From positions 1-15,477 of the forward strand of contig UROS01000038.1 in NCBI GenBank assembly GCA_900549445.1: a stretch of 15,477 bases of DNA, given 5' to 3'. The DNA comes from an uncultured Porphyromonadaceae bacterium (GTDB lineage Bacteria > Bacteroidota > Bacteroidia > Bacteroidales > Muribaculaceae). The notes beneath the pieces were generated by a model, which saw nothing but the letters and a program-made list of their open reading frames with translations, was not told the DNA's origin and did not search any database. Shown here piece by piece: positions 7,091 to 14,107 of the stretch. How positions within the stretch are numbered: the first letter of the stretch is position 1; every line of letters begins with the position of its first letter. The position numbers and the translations under genes are program-made.

Positions 7091-8383
7091 ATGTACAGAT
7101 CAATATTGAGTGCTATGATTCTCTTTACAGCTGCCGCAGGGGCGGCAGCGGCGGAAGGCACCGATTCAACGGCAGCTTCGCGCCCCGCGGTGAAGCGTCT
7201 GAGCGTAGGCGGCTACGGCGAGGCGGTGATGACCCGGAACTTTTTCAGCGATAAGTATCTGCGCTATAATTCTCCCGAGAAATACAAGGATGAGAGCCAC
7301 GGCAGGGTAGACCTTCCCCACGTGGTGATTTTCCTCGGCTACGATTTCGGCAAGGGATGGAGCATGGGCTCCGAGATCGAATTCGAGCACGGCGGCACGG
7401 AGAGTGCCGTGGAAATCGAGGAGGAGGAAGCCGGCGAGTATGAGAGCGAGATTGAGCGCGGCGGCGAAGTGGCCCTCGAGCAGTTCTGGCTCCAGAAATC
7501 GTTTTCGCGCGGCCTGAACCTGAGGGTCGGCCATCAGGTGGTGCCGGTGGGTTTCACCAACACCCATCACCTTCCCAACGAATATTTCGGTGTATACCGT
7601 CCGCAGGGCGAGAACACCATTATGCCCTGCACCTGGCATGAGACCGGAATCACACTCTGGGGCAAGCTCGGCAAATGGCGCTACGAGGCCATGTTCATGC
7701 CGGGACTCGACAGCGAGCGTTTCGGCAGCAGCTCGTGGATTCACTACGGCTCGGCGTCGCCCTACGAGTTCAAGATTTCAAACTCCTACGCCGGTGCGCT
7801 GCGCATAGACAATTACTCGGCGCCTGGTCTGCGCATAGGTGTGAGCGGATACATAGGCAACAGCTTTCACAATACCCTCGCCGCGACCGACAGCGAGCAA
7901 TATAAGAAGGTTCACGGCACCGTTGCGATAATATCGGCCGATTTCACGTATGATGCGCACAACATACTTGCCCGCGGCCATTACGATTACGGCCATCTTT
8001 CCGATGCGGCCGCAATCACCGAGTTCAACATGCACATGCGCAAGGACTCGCCCTCGAAGCAGCAGACCGTGGCGTCGGCCGCAATGGCTGCCGGAGTGGA
8101 GGCGGGCTATAATTTCTTCAGCCTTTCGGAATCGCTCACGGCCGCCGGTCAGAAGTTCTACCTCTTCGGTATGTGGGACTACTACGATTCGATGTATAAA
8201 GTGGAGAAAGGTCTCCGGGATCTGAAATGGACGGAGCGCAACACTATCTCCGTCGGTGTCAACTATTTCCCTATCCGCGATATAGTGGTGAAAGGGGAGT
8301 ACTCGATAGGTCTGCTGAAAAAGCCGTTCAACAACGAGCCGTCCGTTTCGATAGGAATAGCCTACTCGGGATGGTTTATGTAA
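7091..8383 (+). CDS. Outer-membrane beta-barrel (porin-like) with acidic segment
   Basis: The protein has 430 residues. A signal peptide (MYRSILSAMILFTAAAGAAA) is likely cleaved near residue 21. The rest has the alternating aromatic/glycine pattern of an outer-membrane barrel and ends in an aromatic strand (SIGIAYSGWFM), compatible with Bam-dependent insertion. It resembles Bacteroidota porin-like proteins, possibly distant OprO/OprP relatives; the substrate is unknown. Residues 104-126 hold 11 glutamates in 23 positions, flanked by EIEFEHGG and GGEVALEQFW. This may be an extracellular or constricting loop that attracts cations such as iron. The start at 7091 is chosen because the ATG at 7022 lies upstream of the predicted promoter and the signal peptide begins here. 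The gene is first in a four-gene cluster, 34 nt before the imelysin gene, suggesting it supplies a path across the outer membrane for the same substrate. Confidence 0.8.
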   Translation: MYRSILSAMILFTAAAGAAAAEGTDSTAASRPAVKRLSVGGYGEAVMTRNFFSDKYLRYNSPEKYKDESHGRVDLPHVVIFLGYDFGKGWSMGSEIEFEHGGTESAVEIEEEEAGEYESEIERGGEVALEQFWLQKSFSRGLNLRVGHQVVPVGFTNTHHLPNEYFGVYRPQGENTIMPCTWHETGITLWGKLGKWRYEAMFMPGLDSERFGSSSWIHYGSASPYEFKISNSYAGALRIDNYSAPGLRIGVSGYIGNSFHNTLAATDSEQYKKVHGTVAIISADFTYDAHNILARGHYDYGHLSDAAAITEFNMHMRKDSPSKQQTVASAAMAAGVEAGYNFFSLSESLTAAGQKFYLFGMWDYYDSMYKVEKGLRDLKWTERNTISVGVNYFPIRDIVVKGEYSIGLLKKPFNNEPSVSIGIAYSGWFM

Positions 8384-8417
8384 GAATAATTCAAAATCAA
8401 AATAAAATCAACAGAAT

Positions 8418-9587
8418 ATGAAACTTTACAAATCACTTGTCGCCGCCTCGATGGTGGTGATTTCCGCAGCGATGGTATCGTGCAGCGATGACAACGACAG
8501 TACCGGCGGCAACGATCCCGCAGGTCTGTCGGTGAAAGAGGAGGCATTCAAAGCCGCCGCTCAGGACTATGTTGACCACACGGTGCTCCCCACTTATAAA
8601 GGTATGGCTGACGCCGCCATGGAACTTTACGACCTCTGCGAGACGATGCAGACAAAACACGCCGCCGGCACTCTCTCTACAGCCGACGTGACTGCCGCCG
8701 GCGAAGCCTGGAAGAAATCGCGCAAATACTGGGAGCTGAGCGAGGCTTTTCTTTTCGGCCCTGCCGGTGACCACAACATAGACCCCCATATCGACTCGTG
8801 GCCTCTCGACCGCACCGCAATGGACATTCTTCTGAACGACATCCGCTCGAACCGCCCCTGGACCATTGAGACCGCAGGCTACGGACTGCTCGGGTTCCAC
8901 TCGATAGAGTATGTGCTCTTCGAACTGACAGCCGACGGCAACGCCTCGCGCCCCCACTCAACCGACTATACCGCACCTGAGCTGACCTATCTGGTGGCTG
9001 TGGCCGGCGATCTGCGCGACCAGTGCGTGTGTCTCGAAGCCTGCTGGGCAGGTACAGACAATGTTTCTCCTGCCAAGAAGGCCGTGCTCGAGGAGGCAGA
9101 CCTCGATTATGGCGAAGAATACGGGTGGGAGATGAAGAATGCCCGTCAGAGCGGCTCGCGTTTCAAAACCTTCCAGGCAGTTGCCGAGGAGATTCTGAGC
9201 GGCTGCAGCGATATAGCCGACGAGGTCGGAAACACTAAAATCGGCCGTCCGAATCTCGGAACATCGGCCGAGGATCAGAACTACATCGAGTCGCCCTACA
9301 GTCTCAACTCCATAGAGGATTTCGCCGACAATATAATCTCAATCCGCAATTCCTACTGCGGTGCCGTGGCCGGCGACAAGTCGATTTCCGACTATGTGAA
9401 GAGCATCAACCCCGGACTCGACTCCAAAATGCGTCAGGCCATAGAGGATGCCATCACCGCAATCCGCGCCATTCCCGAGCCTTTCACAAAGACAGCCAAG
9501 GGCCCCGAGGCTGCCAACGCTATGAAGGTTGTAGGTACCGACCTGGTCGATGTCATCGACGAAGTTTATGCTGAAATCGTAAAATAA
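8418..9587 (+). CDS. Imelysin-family (M75) lipoprotein, probable surface-exposed iron-linked protein
   Basis: This is a 389-residue lipoprotein. A signal peptide ends in the lipobox AAMVSC, with acylated Cys at 22. The following SDDND resembles the Ser-Asp-rich lipoprotein export signal that sends Bacteroides lipoproteins to the cell surface. Family hallmarks are the GxHxxE motif (GFHSIE, 159-164), a KKSRKYWELSEAFLFGP segment (99-115) and IDSWPLD near 125-131. Imelysin-like proteins, including EfeO and IrpA/ICMP types, are mostly iron-regulated envelope proteins of helical-bundle fold. The peptidase label is historical and iron or haem handling is the better-supported theme. The gene lies 18 nt before the di-heme oxidoreductase gene, a pairing also seen in iron-responsive loci of Proteobacteria. 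Confidence 0.92.
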   Translation: MKLYKSLVAASMVVISAAMVSCSDDNDSTGGNDPAGLSVKEEAFKAAAQDYVDHTVLPTYKGMADAAMELYDLCETMQTKHAAGTLSTADVTAAGEAWKKSRKYWELSEAFLFGPAGDHNIDPHIDSWPLDRTAMDILLNDIRSNRPWTIETAGYGLLGFHSIEYVLFELTADGNASRPHSTDYTAPELTYLVAVAGDLRDQCVCLEACWAGTDNVSPAKKAVLEEADLDYGEEYGWEMKNARQSGSRFKTFQAVAEEILSGCSDIADEVGNTKIGRPNLGTSAEDQNYIESPYSLNSIEDFADNIISIRNSYCGAVAGDKSISDYVKSINPGLDSKMRQAIEDAITAIRAIPEPFTKTAKGPEAANAMKVVGTDLVDVIDEVYAEIVK

Positions 9588-9605
9588 AACTGAAAAATCA
9601 CGATA

Positions 9606-11249
9606 ATGAAAAAAGCGATATTTTCGCTCATGTCGGGTGTTCTCCTTGTCTGGGGAACATCCGCATGCAGCGATGATGACAAAATCACCGACAACACCGG
9701 AAACGAAGAGGAGTTGCCCGAATGGTATTATGCCGGCGGTCAGCTCGGAACATCGTATCTTGCCACGGCCAACGCTCTCGAGCAGCCGACGCCGGCGGTG
9801 GAGAACGCCGGAATGTATCAGTCGTTCAAAAACGGCGAGCAACTGTTTGAGAAACCCTTCATGAGCAACAATTCGGGCGTGCGCCACGGTCTCGGGCCGG
9901 TCTACATCCGCACCTCGTGCATCCATTGCCATCCGGGCTACGGCCACGGCAAGCGGGTGGAGGCCGGAAGTTTCAACACCAACGAGATAGGCAACGGCTG
10001 CCTGCTTGTGGTATACAATACATCGAACGAAAGCTACGTGTCGTGGCTGGCAGGCATGCCGCAGTCTCACGCCGTGGCTCCCTTCAAGGCACCGCTTGAC
10101 GAGAGCAAAATCAAGGTTGCCTGGCACACGCAGACCGACGGGTGGGGCAACAAGTTCCCCGACGGCGAGACCTACGAGCTTATATATCCTGAAGTTACGA
10201 TGCCGCGCGACGCCATCTACGTAGTGCGTCAGGGCTACGACGGCGTGGGTGACTACGGTGTGAAACTCGAAAGCACAATCGGAATCTACGGCACCGGCCT
10301 GCTCGACGCCATAGACGACGCCGACCTCAAAGCCGAGTATGCCAAACAGGAACGCGACGGATATATGCAGAACGGCCTGAATCCGGCCATGTTCAAGGAC
10401 GGCGAATGGGTAAGCCAGTACAGCAACTCCCTTCAGGGCGACGGCACACTGTATCCACGCCGTTTCACCTACGCGCTTTCGCGCGGCCCGGTGCTTGACG
10501 CCGCCGGCGCCAACGCTATCTGGAACATCACCAACGTAACCCGCAGCGACCGCCGCTACCATTATCTCGACGGTGCCGGCACGTATGCCGAATATTCCTC
10601 GAAAGACCCCGACGTGCAGGCAGGATTCGATGCCTACATAGCCCAGGTCGACCCCAATAAGGAACACTCCGAATGGTGGAACGGAACGATGGAAAGCCGC
10701 ATCAAATCGTATCTCACGGCCAAAGACCTCCCCGCAGAGATGAGTGACGAAGATTACACCGACCTGATGATATGGCACCGCGGCCTGGCAGTGCCGGCTG
10801 TCCGCGACATCGACAATCCGGAAGTGAGCCGCGGCAAGGAACTTTTTGCTGAAATCGGCTGCGCCTATTGCCACAAACCTTCCTGGACCACCGGCGACGA
10901 TGTGGTGCGTGATCCGGCCAAATTCTTCAAAGGCAACGAGATGCCCCGCTATCCGCATCAGAAAATATGGCCTTATTCCGATATGGTGCAGCACAAGCTC
11001 TGCATGACCAACGACATTCGCACCGGCTGGTGCCGCACCACCCCGCTGTGGGGCCGCGGACTTCACCGCAAGGTTACAGGTTCGCGTTCGGACGACCGCC
11101 TGCACGACTGCCGCGCGCGCAACGTGATCGAGGCGATAATGTGGCACGGTGTGTCGACTCAGAGCGACGCCTACAGGACGGTAGAGAAATTCCGCGCGCT
11201 GCCGAAAGCCGACCGTGACGCGATCGTGACGTTTATAAACGCTATATGA
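9606..11249 (+). CDS. Di-heme oxidoreductase family lipoprotein (DHOR, 'thiol oxidoreductase')
   Basis: This 547-residue c-type cytochrome lipoprotein has lipobox WGTSAC with Cys at 21. SDDDK follows, again a surface-export-like signal. Two covalent haem sites are visible: CIHCH at 105-109 and CAYCH at 419-423. The C-terminal block TPLWGRGLHRKVTG, then RLHDCRARNVIEAIMWHG, is the signature region of the COG3488/DHOR family, related at a distance to MauG and di-heme peroxidases. Length and two-domain layout fit the family. The reaction is unproven; a redox step on iron or on a protein-bound partner is plausible next to imelysin. In the usual DHOR block the equivalent of HDCRAR reads HDGRAR, so the Cys here is a small deviation. 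The stop overlaps the start of the CcsBA gene (ATGA), which ties its haem maturation to its synthesis. Confidence 0.94.
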   Translation: MKKAIFSLMSGVLLVWGTSACSDDDKITDNTGNEEELPEWYYAGGQLGTSYLATANALEQPTPAVENAGMYQSFKNGEQLFEKPFMSNNSGVRHGLGPVYIRTSCIHCHPGYGHGKRVEAGSFNTNEIGNGCLLVVYNTSNESYVSWLAGMPQSHAVAPFKAPLDESKIKVAWHTQTDGWGNKFPDGETYELIYPEVTMPRDAIYVVRQGYDGVGDYGVKLESTIGIYGTGLLDAIDDADLKAEYAKQERDGYMQNGLNPAMFKDGEWVSQYSNSLQGDGTLYPRRFTYALSRGPVLDAAGANAIWNITNVTRSDRRYHYLDGAGTYAEYSSKDPDVQAGFDAYIAQVDPNKEHSEWWNGTMESRIKSYLTAKDLPAEMSDEDYTDLMIWHRGLAVPAVRDIDNPEVSRGKELFAEIGCAYCHKPSWTTGDDVVRDPAKFFKGNEMPRYPHQKIWPYSDMVQHKLCMTNDIRTGWCRTTPLWGRGLHRKVTGSRSDDRLHDCRARNVIEAIMWHGVSTQSDAYRTVEKFRALPKADRDAIVTFINAI

Positions 11250-13399
11250 AAATACTTTCGTTCGGACTCCTTGGAGTCCTGACCATCATGCTGATGGCAG
11301 CCACCGTTGTCGAGAAAATCTCGGGCAGCGGGGTTGCCTCGGCTTTGCTTTATACCTCGCCGCTTACAGTTGCCATGTGGGCGGTAACGGCTGTATGTTC
11401 AGCCGGATACATAATAAAATGGCGGCGCAGGCTCACGTGGCAGGCACTGCTGCTTCATGGGGCTTTCATTGTGATACTCGCCGGGGCTGCCGTGACTCAT
11501 TTTGCGGGGCAGCAGGGGAAAATCACCATCTCTGCGGGTGAGAATACAGACAGTTTCACGCTCGCAGACGGAACCGTGAAACAACTGCCTTTCAGCCTGC
11601 GGCTCAGGAGCGTGAGGATAGAGTGTTATCCCGGAACGCCGACGCCGGCCGACTACGTGAGCGAACTGACAGTCGACAACGGCAGCGGAGAGGAGGATGC
11701 TACAGTTTCGATGAACAACGTGCTCGACGTCAAGGGTTACCGCTTTTACGAAACGGCGATGGGGACGGATCATACGGTGCTGTCGGTGTCGCACGATCCG
11801 TGGGGAATCGGACTCACCTACGGCGGATATTTCCTTCTTCTGTTTGCCATGGTATCGTTCTTTTTCAGCCGTAAGACACGCTTTTTTGCGCTTGTGAAGG
11901 CGTTGGGGTGTGTGGTGTTGCTGACAGCAGCATCGCAGAGCGCAGCCGCCGGAACTACCGAGCTGCCCCAAACACTCCAACGCGGACTGGCTAAAGATTT
12001 CGGCAGGATGCTCGTGATGCACAACGGGCGAGTATGTCCGGTATCGACGCTCGCACGCGATTTCTGCATAAAAATCACCGGCTCCGACAGTTATCGCGGA
12101 CTCAGCGCCGAACAGGTTCTCACAGGGTGGATATTTTATTATCCCGACTGGAAAAACGAGCCGATGGTGAAGGTAAAGCCCTCAGTAGCACGACAACTCG
12201 GCAAAGAAGGTAAATATGTAGCTCTTAGTGATTTCTATTCAATAGACGGTTTTCGACTCGACGAAGCATCAACAGACCGGAATGTGCGCGATGCCATTGA
12301 GAAAACCGCCCTAATAAGCTCGGTATGCACCGGCTCGGCGCTGAAAATCTATCCCCGCCGTCTGGACGACGGAAGTGCGGAGTGGTATTCATGGACCGAT
12401 GATCTGCCTGACGAAACCGATGCCGACGACCGGCGTTTCATAATGGGAAGCATGGAATATTTCGCACGGGAGATAGCCCACGGACGAAATATTTCAGCCG
12501 ATTCGGTGACAAAACGCATATCGGAATATCAGCTGCAGGTGCTCGGGTCAGGGTATGGGGAGGAATCGACGGCATATCGAGCAGAGATGCTGTACAACAA
12601 ATACGGACGAACCCTTCCGATAGCCATAGCGGCCCTGACGGCAGGTCTTGTTACGTTCATTATTTTCTGTCGGAGAGTGTCGAAAGGGGGAGTGCTCCCG
12701 GGCAGGATAAGAATTGTATTTTTTGCGGTGAGCGTTATTATTTTTCTTTGTCTGACCGCGATAATAAGTCTGCGTGGAATTATAGCCGGGCAGATACCGT
12801 TGGGCAACGGCTACGAGACGATGCTCGCTATGGCGTGGGTAGCCCTTCTTGCGGGAATAGTGCTGGGCCGGCGTGTGGGGATACTTCAGCCGGCGTCGCT
12901 TATAACGGCCGGTCTGGCGCTGACAGTGGCGATGCTGAGCGAGAAGAATCCGCAGGTGAGTCATCTTATGCCGGTTCTGCAGTCGCCACTTCTGAGTGTA
13001 CACGTGATGGAGGTGATGCTTTCGTATGCGCTGCTTCTGTTTATGGCACTCAACTCTATTGCTGCGTTCATTGCCGGAGCGGAGAGCGAAGCTTCGCGGA
13101 GGCTTGCGGTTCTGAGCCGCGTGATGCTTTATCCGGCGCTTTTTCTCCTCGCCGCGGGCATCTTTACGGGAGCCGTATGGGCCAACCAGTCGTGGGGACG
13201 CTACTGGGGCTGGGATCCTAAGGAGACGTGGGCGCTGATAACCATGATAATCTATGCGCTGCCTATGCATACAGCGAGTTTTCCGGCACTGGCGCGGCCG
13301 AAAACGGTGCATGTTTATTTTCTGGCAGCGTTTCTGTCGGTGCTGATTACCTATTTCGGGGTGAATTTCTTCCTTTCGGGGCTACACAGTTATGCGTGA
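11246..13399 (+). CDS. ccsA: Fused System II cytochrome c synthase (CcsBA/ResBC type)
   Basis: This 717-residue inner-membrane protein should carry haem out and ligate it to CxxCH motifs of apocytochromes. The N-terminal part is a short ResB/CcsB-like module: helices at about 5-22, 38-57 and 68-86, a periplasmic beta domain at about 90-185, and a helix at 187-206. A long soluble insertion (about 235-455, with GRVCPVSTLARDF) follows. The CcsA part has a PLGNGYETM motif, a membrane histidine (H586), the Trp-rich haem-handling WWD motif WGRYWGWDPKETW (650-662) and H675. The compact N-terminus and insertion are typical of Bacteroidota fused synthases. The ATG overlaps the DHOR stop by 4 nt (ATGA), implying translational coupling. 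The only obvious c-type substrate in the window is that di-heme protein. Confidence 0.94.
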   Translation: MKILSFGLLGVLTIMLMAATVVEKISGSGVASALLYTSPLTVAMWAVTAVCSAGYIIKWRRRLTWQALLLHGAFIVILAGAAVTHFAGQQGKITISAGENTDSFTLADGTVKQLPFSLRLRSVRIECYPGTPTPADYVSELTVDNGSGEEDATVSMNNVLDVKGYRFYETAMGTDHTVLSVSHDPWGIGLTYGGYFLLLFAMVSFFFSRKTRFFALVKALGCVVLLTAASQSAAAGTTELPQTLQRGLAKDFGRMLVMHNGRVCPVSTLARDFCIKITGSDSYRGLSAEQVLTGWIFYYPDWKNEPMVKVKPSVARQLGKEGKYVALSDFYSIDGFRLDEASTDRNVRDAIEKTALISSVCTGSALKIYPRRLDDGSAEWYSWTDDLPDETDADDRRFIMGSMEYFAREIAHGRNISADSVTKRISEYQLQVLGSGYGEESTAYRAEMLYNKYGRTLPIAIAALTAGLVTFIIFCRRVSKGGVLPGRIRIVFFAVSVIIFLCLTAIISLRGIIAGQIPLGNGYETMLAMAWVALLAGIVLGRRVGILQPASLITAGLALTVAMLSEKNPQVSHLMPVLQSPLLSVHVMEVMLSYALLLFMALNSIAAFIAGAESEASRRLAVLSRVMLYPALFLLAAGIFTGAVWANQSWGRYWGWDPKETWALITMIIYALPMHTASFPALARPKTVHVYFLAAFLSVLITYFGVNFFLSGLHSYA

Positions 13400-13425
13400 G
13401 CAGCCGTGGTGGCGGAAGAGCCTGG

Positions 13426-13726
13426 CTAACTGCGCATATCGTCCACCTGCTGCTCGGTGAGGCCGGTGGCAGCGCATATTGTCGCGGTGTCCATGCCAAG
13501 AGCAATCATCTTTGCCGCCACACCGGTCGTCGAGAGGAGTTTCCGGAATCTTGTCGAAGACATTTACGCGCACAAGATAGTATTCCGGGAACACTTCCCG
13601 GGGAAGATGCGGGACGATGACTCCTTCCTCCTTGGTGTTGACCAGAAGGTCATTACCGGTGTGGATACCCTTAAAACGGGTTTCGCCATGATATACGTAA
13701 TCGTCGCCCTGGCCGTTCACGTCCAC
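13426..13726 (-). pseudogene. Remnant of Rpn-family PD-(D/E)XK nuclease/transposase gene
   Basis: Two pieces of one protein family survive in different frames. From 13726 downward a frame reads GETRFKGIHTGNDLL, then VFPEYYLVRVNVFDKIPE, which is the middle of Rpn/PDDEXK-transposase proteins, up to about 13525. After a frame change the sequence VAAKMIALGMDTATICAATG and then LTEQQVDDMRS with stop at 13426-13428 is the usual C-terminal helix-turn tail. The N-terminal nuclease core and a central segment are missing, so this is an internally deleted, 5'-truncated relic. A stop codon at 13736-13738 closes the frame upstream. Identification rests on recalled family sequence, not a search. It is convergent with the cytochrome c synthase gene, 26 nt away. 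Confidence 0.72.
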
Positions 13727-13837
13727 GGTTAATAATCATTTTTACAGAAAAACGAATGCTTTCACACGTGTTTTTCGCGGTGGACGTGAAGAATCACGTC
13801 CGTACAATACGCTGGTTATCAGCATGTTGTACGGATG
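13716..13837. repeat. Cluster of inverted repeats sharing CACGTCC
   Basis: TTCACGTCCAC (13716-13726) is an exact reverse complement of GTGGACGTGAA (13780-13790). GGACGTG (13782-13788) pairs with CACGTCC (13795-13801) around a 6-nt loop. The overlapping arm CGTCCGTACAATACGCTG (13797-13814) pairs with 13820-13837 around loop GTTAT, with one mismatch and two G-T wobbles. The two hairpins share bases and are mutually exclusive. This resembles a degenerate mobile-element end or extragenic palindrome, not a gene. Confidence 0.6.
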
Positions 13838-13910
13838 GGCATATTACCTCCGGATTCATTAGATTCGCTATCTGTGGTTTTAAATGAAAGAGCCGTGGGC
13901 ATTTGAGCGT

Positions 13911-13976
13911 GGGGCGGCGCCGGAGTGTGGCCGCTCGACCGAGCGGCCCTACGGTTTACCGGAGCCGGTTCGGCCT
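13911..13976. repeat. GC-rich palindromic element in the intergenic region
   Basis: GGCCGCTCG (13929-13937) and CGAGCGGCC (13940-13948) form a perfect 9-bp stem with only AC between the arms. Shorter palindromes such as CGGTTTACCG and CCGGAGCCGG follow. The block is markedly GC-rich inside an otherwise AT-rich spacer. The rest of 13727-14047 holds no convincing gene. It may be a dispersed extragenic palindrome, a structured RNA or a terminator-like barrier; no U-tract follows. Confidence 0.55.
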
Positions 13977-14047
13977 TGAAATCAGGCAAAAAGATGCTGC
14001 GAGATAACAAAATGCCGATAAATGTTTAAAATTTGCCTATTTTATGG

Positions 14048-14069
14048 TAAATTTGCAATCTTACATTTG
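14048..14069 (+). promoter_or_regulatory. Tandem -7 promoter elements for the secreted-protein gene
   Basis: TAAATTTG (14048-14055) and TACATTTG (14062-14069) both match TAnnTTTG. The first has TTTA 19 nt upstream as a possible -33 element. They lie 52 and 38 nt before the ATG at 14108. Either or both could be used; the second would leave a leader of about 30 nt. Confidence 0.6.
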
Positions 14070-14107
14070 CATTCTCACAGAAATTCAGAAATAAATCAAC
14101 CGTAATC

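Noticed and set aside
9339..11147. Long - strand open frame (602 codons) opposite the di-heme oxidoreductase
   Set aside because: The + strand carries two CxxCH motifs, a lipobox and the DHOR signature. The - strand frame has no recognisable domain and crosses the imelysin-DHOR junction.
13457..13732. + strand open frame of 91 codons
   Set aside because: It is antisense to the Rpn-family relic, whose - strand frames carry recognisable family blocks.
13819..14010. - strand open frame of 63 codons in the spacer
   Set aside because: It runs through the palindromic element and has no promoter or recognisable domain. It reads like a translation of the repeat.
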